NCBI GenBank assembly: GCA_050486105.1 | Contig: JBJHCR010000026.1 | Coordinates: 1-34,357 of the forward strand | DNA: 34,357 bases | From: JAEXNA01 sp050486105 | GTDB taxonomy: Bacteria > Vulcanimicrobiota > Xenobia > Xenobiales > JADMJV01 | Reading direction: 5' to 3' | Shown: positions 21,861-30,317 of the stretch, piece by piece | Layout of the letters: every line of letters begins with the position of its first letter | Position numbering within the stretch: position 1 is the first letter of the stretch | Made by a program: the position numbers and the translations under genes | The notes under the pieces: model-generated | Seen by the model: the letters and a program-made list of their open reading frames with translations, nothing else | What the model was told of the DNA's origin: nothing | Databases searched by the model: none

Positions 21861-23275
21861 CGAGGACTGGTCTCCAGCAGAGAGGTTATGGTGTACCGCC
21901 CAGTGACGTCGTTGTCTTTGAGTGCCCTTCGAGTGGCTCGCCCGAGAGCACTCTGGCCTAGTTCTTCGTAGAGACGAGCCGCCTCCAGCAGCATGGGTAG
22001 GCTGGACAAGCGTCCTTCGGCAGATCTCAGGGCCTTCCTCATGCTTCGAATAGCCTTTTGTCTGGCTCCCCGAGCTTTCTCCACCTTGGCTCGAGAGAAC
22101 AGGATATCCGCCCGATTCGGCTCCAAAAGATCCGCCTGCTTTAAGGTCTGCAATGCCTGCACCTGTTGCCCTAGATGCAGTTGACTCTCAGCCAGCATGC
22201 GCAGCACCAGGCTTCGTTCGGCTTCTCCCAATTGGTGACCGTGCAGCAGCCTCTGCCATCCCTCTACCGCTTCTTCGTGCCTACTCAATCTGGAGTTTAG
22301 GTAGGCTCCAAGATAGACTCCGATAGGGTCGAGAGCCTGCAGTTCCGACAAAAGGTCGAGACCGTCTTGGTATCGCCGCTGCTCTAAGCGTCGAGCGACC
22401 AAATTGAGCGGCTCATGCTGGTAGCCCGAATCCCCTTGAACCGCTTCTTCTCGTCGGCCGAGACGATACAGCAAAGAAAGCCGGATCGCCTCGGGAAGAT
22501 CGTTGTCGAGTAGCCGTCCCCATAAAGTTCGCCGGCACTCTTCGTTGGCCTCGAGGTCGCCTTGTACGATTGCTTGCACCAGTCCAGACCACCCATCGCC
22601 GAGACCACCGAATAAATGCAGGCAAACGGCTCCAAGATAACGATGCTCCAGAGGAGTATAGCCCCCTTCGCAAGAGGTAGCGATGGTCAGCACTTTGGGT
22701 TCTAGCTCGGAGAGCCAAACACCCAGTTGCTGAGGGGTCTGCCAAACCACGTCATCGGACAAGCGCACGAAGTAGTCCACGTCGATATCGAGAGCTAGAC
22801 GAGCTTTCTGTTCGACACTCAGCCTGGGTAGGGTTTCCGCGGTGCAAACCGTGAACGGACGGCCCTTGATAATCCCTTCAACTCGGCCCTCCACCACCTT
22901 GAGGCTGCGATACTCGGTGAAGGTCAAGTCCAGCCAGTTGCCGAGCTCGCCTCTAACGCTGTCGAGTAGAGAGTCCCCTTGAAAAAGATGAGGAGGAACA
23001 AGCCATATCAACTCTGTCACCGTTCCGTCCACCAAGGCCGGCAACAGATAGTTCCCGCAGTGCAACCCCCCTCCAGGGAGGTTCGCGGTGCATCGATAAC
23101 GTTCGAGTTCCTGTCGACTTTGGGCTGCTGCGATCCCGGCCAGCGATTCCTGGGAAAACCCTGTCTCCATGACATCGAGATGGGCGTCTACGTGGAGGCA
23201 AACCAAATTGGTCAATCCGGCCTCTCGCCAGCACACCAGGGCCTCATGGTGATCGTCGAAAAGGGCTGTGATCAT
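21857..23275 (-). CDS. UPF0489 (arginase-like fold) protein with C-terminal TPRs
   Basis: The 472-residue protein has an N-terminal UPF0489-type domain with probable metal-binding motifs of the arginase/deacetylase fold: FDDHHEAL (residues 6-13), LHVDAHLDV (27-35), HCGNYLLPAL and LDIDVDYF. These resemble the Asp/His ligand sets of ureohydrolases and histone-deacetylase-like enzymes, which suggests hydrolysis of a C-N bond. The C-terminal part contains TPR-like repeats. I chose the ATG at 23275. An in-frame ATG at 23479 would add 68 residues but would overlap the well-supported divergent gene by 147 bp, and no conserved motif lies in that extension. It is coupled to the GNAT gene. Confidence 0.75.
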   Translation of the reverse strand: MITALFDDHHEALVCWREAGLTNLVCLHVDAHLDVMETGFSQESLAGIAAAQSRQELERYRCTANLPGGGLHCGNYLLPALVDGTVTELIWLVPPHLFQGDSLLDSVRGELGNWLDLTFTEYRSLKVVEGRVEGIIKGRPFTVCTAETLPRLSVEQKARLALDIDVDYFVRLSDDVVWQTPQQLGVWLSELEPKVLTIATSCEGGYTPLEHRYLGAVCLHLFGGLGDGWSGLVQAIVQGDLEANEECRRTLWGRLLDNDLPEAIRLSLLYRLGRREEAVQGDSGYQHEPLNLVARRLEQRRYQDGLDLLSELQALDPIGVYLGAYLNSRLSRHEEAVEGWQRLLHGHQLGEAERSLVLRMLAESQLHLGQQVQALQTLKQADLLEPNRADILFSRAKVEKARGARQKAIRSMRKALRSAEGRLSSLPMLLEAARLYEELGQSALGRATRRALKDNDVTGRYTITSLLETSPR

Positions 23276-23332
23276 CAACTCAGGTTCGCTCCGAACCAGG
23301 CCATGACCTGGAAAAACCGAAGGGGGCTCCCA

Positions 23333-24505
23333 ATGAAGCCATCGAGCTACGTTCTTACCCCACACCTCTGGCTCAAGCAGTTCGGTGAGAAGATCCAAGC
23401 CAACAATCTCTGCACCGGGCGTCGCGCTTTGCTGAGCCCCGAAGATCTCCAAGCTCTCCTCGAGATCCTGGAAGGCCAACCTCCCACCAAATCGGCCTTG
23501 CTGGAGCGTGCTCTAGCCGCCGATCTGCTGCTGCCTGCCGAAACCCCAGTGACGAGCCCCCTCGCCGAAGGCCTAATCTTTGCCCTGGATCGCTTCTTGT
23601 GTGAAGAGCTAAAACTTCGGCGCAAGGCGCTCTGGCAAGAGTTTCCCACAGCAGCGCTGCGCCTAGAGAAATGCCGATCCATCTTGGAGCCTCGACTTCA
23701 ACGTGACCCTTATCAGACTATGCCGAAGACCATAACTCTGGACTACTTATGGCACAACCCTCCAGCCCTCTTCCAGGCGGTCACCGAGCACGCCTGGACC
23801 TTCCTGGAAAGAGATTGCCAGAGCCTGGAACCCTATCCCAGCTTTGGCAGGTCGGATTTCTTGTTGGCCTCTGCCGGACGCCCTCTGCCTCGCATCGACT
23901 ACGAACAGCAGCCGTGCCTCCCCGAGACCTCAGAGCGACGAGTCAAGCTGGCGAGTGAACTGTTCCCCCAAGGCGGACGAGCCTTGTTCCTCGGAGACGA
24001 CGACCTCTTAGGCCTGCTGTGGGGACTCCGCCAAGCGACTCAGGCAGAGATTCTGGAGCTCGACGACGACCTTCTCGTCTATCTGCAACCGCACCTCAAG
24101 GAAACCGTTACCTTGGTTAAGGCGGATCTGAAAAGAGGTCTCCCACCAGAATTTCGAGGCCGCTACGAACTGGTCTTCACCGATCCTATGTACGAAGCCC
24201 AGGGTATGGATCACTTTCTTGCTTGCTGCGCCGAAGGGCTCTCGGATCACCCCGAAGCCCGGGTTCTCTTCTCGACCTGCCCGGCCCTCATTGAGAAGGG
24301 CCAAGACTTACCTGAACGCCTAAGCAAGGTCGGTCTGTCGGTCGTCGAACACCACCGCAACTTCAATCGCTACCCGTTTCCTGGCTATGCCCGCAAAGCG
24401 ACCATCGAAGGGCTGTGCCACTTTGGGGCCCCGGCCCACTTGATCAGCGGTTTGCTTTCCGTGCCTTTTCTCTACGCCGATCTTTTCGAACTCCAGAAAG
24501 CGTAA
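23333..24505 (+). CDS. BpsA-like branched-chain polyamine synthase (aminopropyltransferase)
   Basis: The 390-residue protein has the BpsA/DUF43 layout. A helical, winged-helix-like N-terminal half is followed by a Rossmann-type half with LGDDDLLGL (220-228), ILELDDDLLVYLQ (240-252), ADLKRGLPPEF (264-274) and FTDPMYEAQGMDHFL (282-296). In known BpsA enzymes the GDDD and TDPP-E-T motifs hold decarboxylated S-adenosylmethionine and catalyse addition of aminopropyl groups to spermidine's secondary amine, giving branched polyamines. Here the last motif is TDPMYEA, so activity may differ. The ATG at 23333 has AGGGGG 6 bases upstream. The gene is divergent from the UPF0489 gene with 57 bp between starts. 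Most known BpsA are from thermophiles. Confidence 0.75.
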   Translation: MKPSSYVLTPHLWLKQFGEKIQANNLCTGRRALLSPEDLQALLEILEGQPPTKSALLERALAADLLLPAETPVTSPLAEGLIFALDRFLCEELKLRRKALWQEFPTAALRLEKCRSILEPRLQRDPYQTMPKTITLDYLWHNPPALFQAVTEHAWTFLERDCQSLEPYPSFGRSDFLLASAGRPLPRIDYEQQPCLPETSERRVKLASELFPQGGRALFLGDDDLLGLLWGLRQATQAEILELDDDLLVYLQPHLKETVTLVKADLKRGLPPEFRGRYELVFTDPMYEAQGMDHFLACCAEGLSDHPEARVLFSTCPALIEKGQDLPERLSKVGLSVVEHHRNFNRYPFPGYARKATIEGLCHFGAPAHLISGLLSVPFLYADLFELQKA

Positions 24506-24526
24506 GACAGGAGATTCCCGGTCGCC

Positions 24527-26281
24527 CTAACCGGTGAACTCGTCTTGAATGGCATTGGTTTCCGGCTCCAGCTCGATCTCAGCAGCAGGTGTCGGTGGCG
24601 TAGGTCTTCCTTGCTCTCGAGCTTTTTCTTCGAGTTCTGCCAGGGCTTTTTCGGCCACTTCCGAGACCTTTTGAATTTGATGAACTTTCTGAGAGCCGAT
24701 CCACAGTTTCTGGATCCCCGCCTCTAGGGTGGGACGATGGCGGGTTTCGACGTACTCCTCCATCTTCTCAAGGCCTTCACTCCAATCATCGATCCCTTCT
24801 TCAAAAAGGTGCTTGGAGTCCAAAAAGAGAGTGCGGTTCTCTTCGAAAGCCTCAACTTCGGATTCCGTCATCTTTTCCTTTTGCATCTCAGTCAACTCCG
24901 ACTCCGCCATGGCTTGAATTCCGGCATCAGCAGCCTCGAGTTGCTTGCGCGACCAGGCCAAGACCTTTCGGAACTCTTCCTCGGAGATCTTCTGCTCAAA
25001 GAATCCATAGCAGGCCTCAAAGATCTTCAGAACGTTCTCGGTGACCACTCCGTCTTCTTCGGTCTCTCCCAGACCGGTGCGCTCTTCAATTTCGAAGGTG
25101 GACCGAGCATAAAGATTGGGGTCCACCAATTGGGGAAGCTTTTGTCCGCAGGACTCGCAGACTCGGTTGTCCGGAGGGTTGGGATGCCCGCAAACCACGC
25201 AAACCAACTTACCTTCTCTGCGAGCAGCTTCCAGATAAACTTCGCTGCTGGCGTGGAGACGCTCGACCACTCCTTCGAGCTCATCGAGAAGAGGCTCTAC
25301 TGTTTCTGGTCTAAAATCTTGCAGACTGGCGACTAGGGCTTCGACGACTTCGTCGTGAAGGTCGATGACCTCTCGGGTGCGGGGCAGCTCCTCCAGGATC
25401 ACGATGGAGTTGGTCTCACCTTCCACGGCAGCATCGAACTGCTCTTCGATCTGTTCGGTGTAGGTCTTGTACCAGTGTAATGCCTCTTCCATTATGGAAA
25501 GCTCAAACTGCCCGTTCAAAACCCCTCGGGCGGTGTTGATCACCACGTTGGCTGCCGACATGGGGGTGGGGGCCAGACTATTGTTCTCAGCGAAGATTTT
25601 TTCGTCGGCCGAGGTGATGGCCTCCAAAGCCAGTTGCAAGGGTCGGAGAGCCTCGTCGAGGTCCTCTGTGGTCCTGGGAACGTCCAAATCTCGCAAGGCG
25701 CGAATGACATCTTCAAAAGCTTTAACCTTCGATCGGTAGCCTTCACGCTCGGCGTAGTCGCTGCTTGAGATATCCGAGATCGCCTGCTGATGGTACTGCA
25801 CCGCCTGCTCGGTTAACGCCCCCAAAGCCTCTGGTCCAACTTCTTGGGAGAGGAGCCCGAGAAGGGTATTGCGGACACTATTCATCAAAGGGTACGGGGA
25901 GGGCCCAAAACTCAGGTGCTTCTCGCTGTACTCCTTGAGTAGGTCCAACATGGGAGCGGTGACCTCGGCCAAAGTCTCGACTCCGCTGTAGAGGTGTTGC
26001 TTATCGTCGTCATCAAAGTAGCCATGAAGTTCCTGCAGGGCACGATGATAAGAATCATAGGCCTCTGAGACCCGCTCGATGAGCTCTCCGTGGGAAATGA
26101 GAAAACTCTCTCCGAGAGCTTGAGCTCGCTGATGGAAATCTTCTGTCACCGCCTCCATGCCTTGCAGACGCAGGCTCAGAGCGTGCTCGAGAGCCTCGGA
26201 GTTCAGCTGGCCTTCGGCCACCTGAAGAGCGAGGGTGATCAGTTGGTTCGTCGCCTGAGACGGGGTGGTTAGGTTCTGCAT
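24527..26281 (-). CDS. Zinc-ribbon, coiled-coil-rich protein of unknown function
   Basis: The 584-residue protein is very acidic and almost entirely helical. It has long coiled-coil-like stretches and no signal peptide or membrane span. A zinc ribbon of two CxxC pairs (CVVCGHPNP and CESCGQKLP, about residues 360-380) lies between the two helical parts. I do not recognise the family. Proteins with such a ribbon often act as assembly or adaptor factors. The ATG at 26281 has AAGGGG 5 bases upstream. It lies 93 bp after the glycine-rich gene on the same strand and probably shares its transcript. Its end faces the BpsA-like gene with 21 bp between stops. Confidence 0.6.
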   Translation of the reverse strand: MQNLTTPSQATNQLITLALQVAEGQLNSEALEHALSLRLQGMEAVTEDFHQRAQALGESFLISHGELIERVSEAYDSYHRALQELHGYFDDDDKQHLYSGVETLAEVTAPMLDLLKEYSEKHLSFGPSPYPLMNSVRNTLLGLLSQEVGPEALGALTEQAVQYHQQAISDISSSDYAEREGYRSKVKAFEDVIRALRDLDVPRTTEDLDEALRPLQLALEAITSADEKIFAENNSLAPTPMSAANVVINTARGVLNGQFELSIMEEALHWYKTYTEQIEEQFDAAVEGETNSIVILEELPRTREVIDLHDEVVEALVASLQDFRPETVEPLLDELEGVVERLHASSEVYLEAARREGKLVCVVCGHPNPPDNRVCESCGQKLPQLVDPNLYARSTFEIEERTGLGETEEDGVVTENVLKIFEACYGFFEQKISEEEFRKVLAWSRKQLEAADAGIQAMAESELTEMQKEKMTESEVEAFEENRTLFLDSKHLFEEGIDDWSEGLEKMEEYVETRHRPTLEAGIQKLWIGSQKVHQIQKVSEVAEKALAELEEKAREQGRPTPPTPAAEIELEPETNAIQDEFTG

Positions 26282-26374
26282 GTCAACCCCTTCTCTAGAA
26301 CAAACAAAGGTTCATCCCGAAGGTGAGAAATCGGAATGCACTCCTTGAGAATATAGGGTTTTCCGGCCGGTCTT

Positions 26375-26854
26375 TTAGGCGAAGTATCCTCCGCCCATGC
26401 CCAAAGACAAAGCCATGAGAGGATTGCCAAAACCGAGATCCGGCACAAAGGGAGTGGCGGCTTGATGCCCCACCTGAGCAACCTGTTGTCCGCCACTGAC
26501 TTGCTGACCGAAGCCGGAGAATAAGTTCATCCCCATGCTGAGAGGGTTGCCGCCGCCGAAAATGTTGCCGAAGGTGCCGGCAAGCTGACCACCCAAGCCG
26601 CCGAACATGCTTCCCAGATTCCCCAGGCCCATCTTGCCGGCCAAGCCTCCAAAAACGCCGCTTAGGCCACCAAACTTGCCGAGCAGCCCGGCTATGCCGA
26701 GACCGGGAATAGCTAAGCCCGCCAGTGGCAGGGCAAATTTCCCTAGCTTGCCGACTAGGCTCAAGCCCTTTTTGAGGAGGCCTCCGCCGACTTTTGCTAC
26801 TCCCCGCGCCACCCTACTGATGCCGCGCGCTACTCCGCTCACTACTCTACCCAT
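26375..26854 (-). CDS. Glycine-rich protein with cationic amphipathic N-terminus
   Basis: The 159-residue protein has an unusual composition. The first 35 residues alternate Gly, Val, Arg and Lys (GVARGISRVARGVAKV) and would make a cationic amphipathic helix. A long glycine/leucine/phenylalanine-rich region follows, with repeated GLxGKFGGL and FGGLxGQLAG-type motifs and a Gln/Gly-rich tail. There is no cysteine and no standard signal peptide. The ATG at 26854 has GGAGGTG 7 bases upstream, a strong signal, which argues that the gene is real and well expressed. The sequence resembles self-assembling or membrane-active proteins, but no family is recognised. It sits between the queuosine mannosyltransferase and the zinc-ribbon protein on one strand. 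Confidence 0.6.
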   Translation of the reverse strand: MGRVVSGVARGISRVARGVAKVGGGLLKKGLSLVGKLGKFALPLAGLAIPGLGIAGLLGKFGGLSGVFGGLAGKMGLGNLGSMFGGLGGQLAGTFGNIFGGGNPLSMGMNLFSGFGQQVSGGQQVAQVGHQAATPFVPDLGFGNPLMALSLGMGGGYFA

Positions 26855-26919
26855 GGGGCTGCACCTCCAAATTCTTCACTATAGGGTTCCCACAGAGTTC
26901 TGAGATGTCTACCCCAAGC

Positions 26920-28023
26920 TCAGTAATTACTCGGGCTCACGATTGCTTCTAGTTTGTCGTCGTAGTTTCGGCCCAAGATGCGCCAGTCGAATCGACGAGG
27001 TGATTTGCGTAAGGCCTCCAGATCCACCGATGGGTCCGGACCCATCGTCAAGAACTTCTCCGCCCGCTTTAGCAGATCCGAAAAGTCCGAATATAAACAG
27101 GCCCGGTGAAACGTCTTCGGCAGCACCTCAGGATAGCTCAAGTTGTGGGGGAGCAGCGGGAAAACCCCAGCCGCCACGGCCTCAAGGATAGAGAGTCCGA
27201 AGAATTCGTGCCTGGCTACGGACACGGTGAGATCAGACTGCTGAAGCCAATGCCAATACTGCTCCTTTGAACACCATCCACAGTGCAGCAAGTCGGAGCC
27301 GAACCCCTCCTTGAGCGCTCGACGTTCGGGAGGTTCGCGATGTGGCTCGCCTCCGAGCAGAACGAGGCAGAAATCACTCTTACGGCGCAACTCTAGGGCA
27401 AACTCTACAAAGACCTCCGGGGCTTTGTCCCACTGCCAGCGTTGGTTCCACAGCACGATCGGTTTGCGCCCTGGAGGCCTGACAGGTTCAAGAACCTCCG
27501 GCAATTCGAGCCCCACCGGCATGACCTCGCTCTTTCGACCTAGAGAAACCAACCAGTCCTCTTTCAGAGCATCCTCAGAAGTAGGGAAGCAAACGGGTAT
27601 GGCGGCCAAGGTTTCTTGTCGATTGTGCTCAGAGTTGAACCAGAGGTGGTCGGCACACAACATGGCCTTGAAACCTATGGCGACCAAGTGAGGCTCCCTC
27701 TTCCCCTCGGGTCGCACCGGATAGGTCATCTGGTTTTCGTGCATGTAAAGGACCGTCGGTAACCGGGCCAGGGGACTTCTTCTCACTAGGCCAAAGAGGG
27801 TCGACAAATCGGTCATGCTGGTGGCTAGTATGAGGTCGATCGGCTCGGAAACGGCGAGGGCCATGGGAGCCAAGTTCCAGGCAGCCTCCTTAAGGCGCCG
27901 AGCCCAGGCCCGGTCTTCCAAGGTCAGTTCGACGAACTGGTGCCTAGAAACCCTCTGGTACCCCCGGGCCCAAGCACCGTGACTGCTTCGACCGTGGAAG
28001 GGAGAGATCAGGAGCACACGCAT
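26920..28023 (-). CDS. tRNA-queuosine alpha-mannosyltransferase (QTMAN/GTDC1 family)
   Basis: This 367-residue GT-B glycosyltransferase has the N-terminal LLISPFHGRSSHGAWARGYQ that marks the DUF3524/GTDC1 family, which adds mannose to queuosine in tRNA-Asp. The middle has FNSEHNRQETL. The C-terminal nucleotide-sugar domain has VLWNQRWQWDKAPEVF and RHEFFGLSILEAVAAGVFPL, which carries the usual E-x-x-x-x-E-A-x-A-x-G motif. The ATG at 28023 has no clear ribosome binding site. No queuosine biosynthesis gene (tgt, queA, queG) lies in the window. Family assignment is firm, while the acceptor in bacteria is inferred from the eukaryotic enzyme. Confidence 0.85.
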   Translation of the reverse strand: MRVLLISPFHGRSSHGAWARGYQRVSRHQFVELTLEDRAWARRLKEAAWNLAPMALAVSEPIDLILATSMTDLSTLFGLVRRSPLARLPTVLYMHENQMTYPVRPEGKREPHLVAIGFKAMLCADHLWFNSEHNRQETLAAIPVCFPTSEDALKEDWLVSLGRKSEVMPVGLELPEVLEPVRPPGRKPIVLWNQRWQWDKAPEVFVEFALELRRKSDFCLVLLGGEPHREPPERRALKEGFGSDLLHCGWCSKEQYWHWLQQSDLTVSVARHEFFGLSILEAVAAGVFPLLPHNLSYPEVLPKTFHRACLYSDFSDLLKRAEKFLTMGPDPSVDLEALRKSPRRFDWRILGRNYDDKLEAIVSPSNY

Positions 28024-28159
28024 GGGCCGAAGTGTACCAGTCCGGAGGCGAGAATTCCTGGATACCTGGTCAGGGAGCCGTCACGCTCAAGCTTGACTGA
28101 ACACTTACTGCGAACAGAGAAAGGGATGCTCCAAGTCCGGGGCGTACCCCGAATGTACT

Positions 28160-29989
28160 ATGCAAACACCATCCAAGCTCCTGACCGCCCTAGCCCTCGG
28201 AGGCTTGCTCTGCCTGAGTTCGCCAGGTCTCGCTCAATCCGAGGGACCCAAGAACACCCTGGCAGAACGGGCCGATCTCCTCTTCGACGACGCCTTCGAA
28301 GAACTTCTGGAACGTAGGCCTACAGCTCTCTCACGGGTTGGTTCTCGCGTCTTCTACGACCGTTGGGATGACCTAACTCCTGAAGAGACCCGCGCCCAAG
28401 AGCTGATCATGGAGCGTTGGGCCGAGCGGTTGCAAAGGGAGCTCGGTTCTCACGATTTGGATCCCCAAACTCAACTTTCTCTCGATCTCTTCCTCTTCAA
28501 GGCCAAGCAAGAAGCCGAAGTCTTCACTTTTGCCGATCACGACTACCCAATCAACCAGATGTACGGAATTCAATCCGAGATCCCGGCCTTTCTCATCAGC
28601 ATACACGGCGTCAATGACCGCTGGGACGCTGAAGACTACGTCCTGCGCCTGGAACGATTGCCAGCCCTGTTTGCGCAGCTCATCGATGGCTTGGAACGCC
28701 GGGAAAAGAAAGGCGTTGTGCCTCCGCGTTTCGTCTTCGACTACGCCTTGTCAGACATAGACAATCTGCTCAAGGGCTATCCGTTGGACGACAACCGAGA
28801 GACGCCGAATTCGGTCTACGCCGATTTTCAATCCAAGGTGGAGAACTTGGAGCTCTCTGAGGTGGACAAAGCGCGCTTGCTCGAGGACGGGAGGGCTGCC
28901 ATGCAAGACGGTTGGGCTCCTGCCTACCGCACTCTGCGCGCATTTCTGGCCGCGCAAAGGGAACGGGCCTCCGATGACGACGGAATTTGGAAGCTTCCCC
29001 AAGGTGAAGAGTACTATGCCCATCTGCTCCGGAAGGCGACCACCACTTCGTTGACCGCCGAAGAGATCCACCAAATCGGCCTCAAAGATGTCGCTCGAAT
29101 TCACCGGGAGATGGAGCAGATCATCGAAGAACTCGGCTTCGAGGGCGACCTCCAGGCCTTTTTCACCCATCTCAAATCCGATCCCAATCAGACTTACCCG
29201 AACACTGATGAGGGCCGCCAAGCCTACCTAGCCGAAGCCGTGGCCATCGTGGACCGCATGCGAGACAAACTCGACGAACTCTTCTTGACCAAGCCGAAGG
29301 CCGAGCTTGAGGTCCGACCAGTGGAGGCCTTTCGAGAGAAGTCGGCAGGCAAGGCCTTTTATCAGGTGCCTGCTATCGACGGTTCTCGTCCCGGGATCTA
29401 CTACGCCAACCTCTACGACATGAACAGCATGCCCAAGTATCAGATGGAAGCCTTGGCCTACCACGAGGCCATTCCCGGACACCACATGCAGCTCTCCATG
29501 GCCCAAGAACTCGAAGAATTGCCCCGTTTTCGTAGACTGACTTATCACACCCCCTACATCGAAGGCTGGGGCCTTTACTGCGAATACCTCCCAAAAGAGA
29601 TCGGTTTCTATGAGGACCCTTACTCTGATTTCGGGCGCCTGGCCATGGAACTCTGGCGTTCAGCTCGATTGGTTGTAGACACGGGAATTCACTCCAAGAA
29701 GTGGACCAGACAGCAAGGTGTCGACTACTATCTGGCCAACACCCCGAACCCAAAAGAAGATTGCCAGAAAATGGTCGATCGCCATATTGTCATGCCCGGA
29801 CAAGCCACAGCCTATAAGATCGGCATGATCGAGATCCTCAGGCTACGAGAAAAAGCCAAGGAGGCTCTGGGAGACAGCTTCGACATTCGGGAGTTTCACG
29901 AGGTCATTCTCACCCAGGGCTCGGTGCCGCTGGCGATACTAGAGCAACTCGTTGATCGTTATATTGAGGAATCTCTCGACCAAGATTGA
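28160..29989 (+). CDS. Secreted DUF885 family protein (putative metallopeptidase)
   Basis: The 609-residue exported protein has a Sec signal peptide (about residues 5-26, LLTALALGGLLCLSSPGLA, with an ALA-Q type cleavage site). The rest is the DUF885 domain, with the zinc motif YHEAIPGHHMQ (His435, Glu436, His441/442) and a later YIEGWGLYCE segment that supplies another ligand. The fold is related to thermolysin-like/carboxypeptidase metallopeptidases, and the length matches the family. The substrate is unknown. The ATG at 28160 lacks a good Shine-Dalgarno sequence. It is divergent from the mannosyltransferase gene with 136 bp between, and no promoter was identified with confidence. Confidence 0.88.
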   Translation: MQTPSKLLTALALGGLLCLSSPGLAQSEGPKNTLAERADLLFDDAFEELLERRPTALSRVGSRVFYDRWDDLTPEETRAQELIMERWAERLQRELGSHDLDPQTQLSLDLFLFKAKQEAEVFTFADHDYPINQMYGIQSEIPAFLISIHGVNDRWDAEDYVLRLERLPALFAQLIDGLERREKKGVVPPRFVFDYALSDIDNLLKGYPLDDNRETPNSVYADFQSKVENLELSEVDKARLLEDGRAAMQDGWAPAYRTLRAFLAAQRERASDDDGIWKLPQGEEYYAHLLRKATTTSLTAEEIHQIGLKDVARIHREMEQIIEELGFEGDLQAFFTHLKSDPNQTYPNTDEGRQAYLAEAVAIVDRMRDKLDELFLTKPKAELEVRPVEAFREKSAGKAFYQVPAIDGSRPGIYYANLYDMNSMPKYQMEALAYHEAIPGHHMQLSMAQELEELPRFRRLTYHTPYIEGWGLYCEYLPKEIGFYEDPYSDFGRLAMELWRSARLVVDTGIHSKKWTRQQGVDYYLANTPNPKEDCQKMVDRHIVMPGQATAYKIGMIEILRLREKAKEALGDSFDIREFHEVILTQGSVPLAILEQLVDRYIEESLDQD

Positions 29990-30041
29990 GTGCCTGGGCA
30001 GGAACAACCTTGCCGTTTAGGGTGATGAGGTTGGTGAGACG

Positions 30042-30164
30042 GTGGGATTCCTGATCGCTTGGCTTCTCTTTCTCTGGACCCAACAGGTCCGACCAAGAGA
30101 GAGCCGGTCGAGTCTTGCTTCCCACGCCCGGGTCTTGGCGAGATTTCCTGTGGCCCCTGACTAG
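30042..30164 (+). other. Short ORF echoing the N-terminus of the next gene; rest of 29990-30317 empty
   Basis: A 40-residue reading frame starts with GTG at 30042 as MGFLIAWLLFLW. The following gene begins with GFLIVWLLFG after a short lead-in. At the DNA level 30045-30071 matches 30360-30386 at 24 of 27 positions. It is probably a remnant of a partial duplication or a leader peptide, not an established gene. The surrounding 328-bp gap also holds a 16-base near-repeat (30127-30142 and 30165-30180), and I saw no other gene in it. Confidence 0.35.
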
Positions 30165-30317
30165 CCTGGGTCTTGGCAAGTTCTCAGCACAACGAAAAAG
30201 GGGCCTATAAGTCCTTCGAAATCTCCGCTCTCGTCCTTGGGCTCTGTGTCACAACTGACCAGAAGGACAGAGGGCCTTCCCCTTAGCAGCGTGAATTTTG
30301 GGTGGTAAAGGAGAGCT

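Noticed and set aside
22979..23332. Upstream extension of the BpsA-like gene
   Set aside because: The extension is antisense to conserved UPF0489 motifs, and the AGGGGG site favours the ATG at 23333.
29990..30317. Conserved small RNA in the gap before the surface gene
   Set aside because: No stable hairpin with a T tract and no familiar RNA motif was seen. Only short near-repeats are present.
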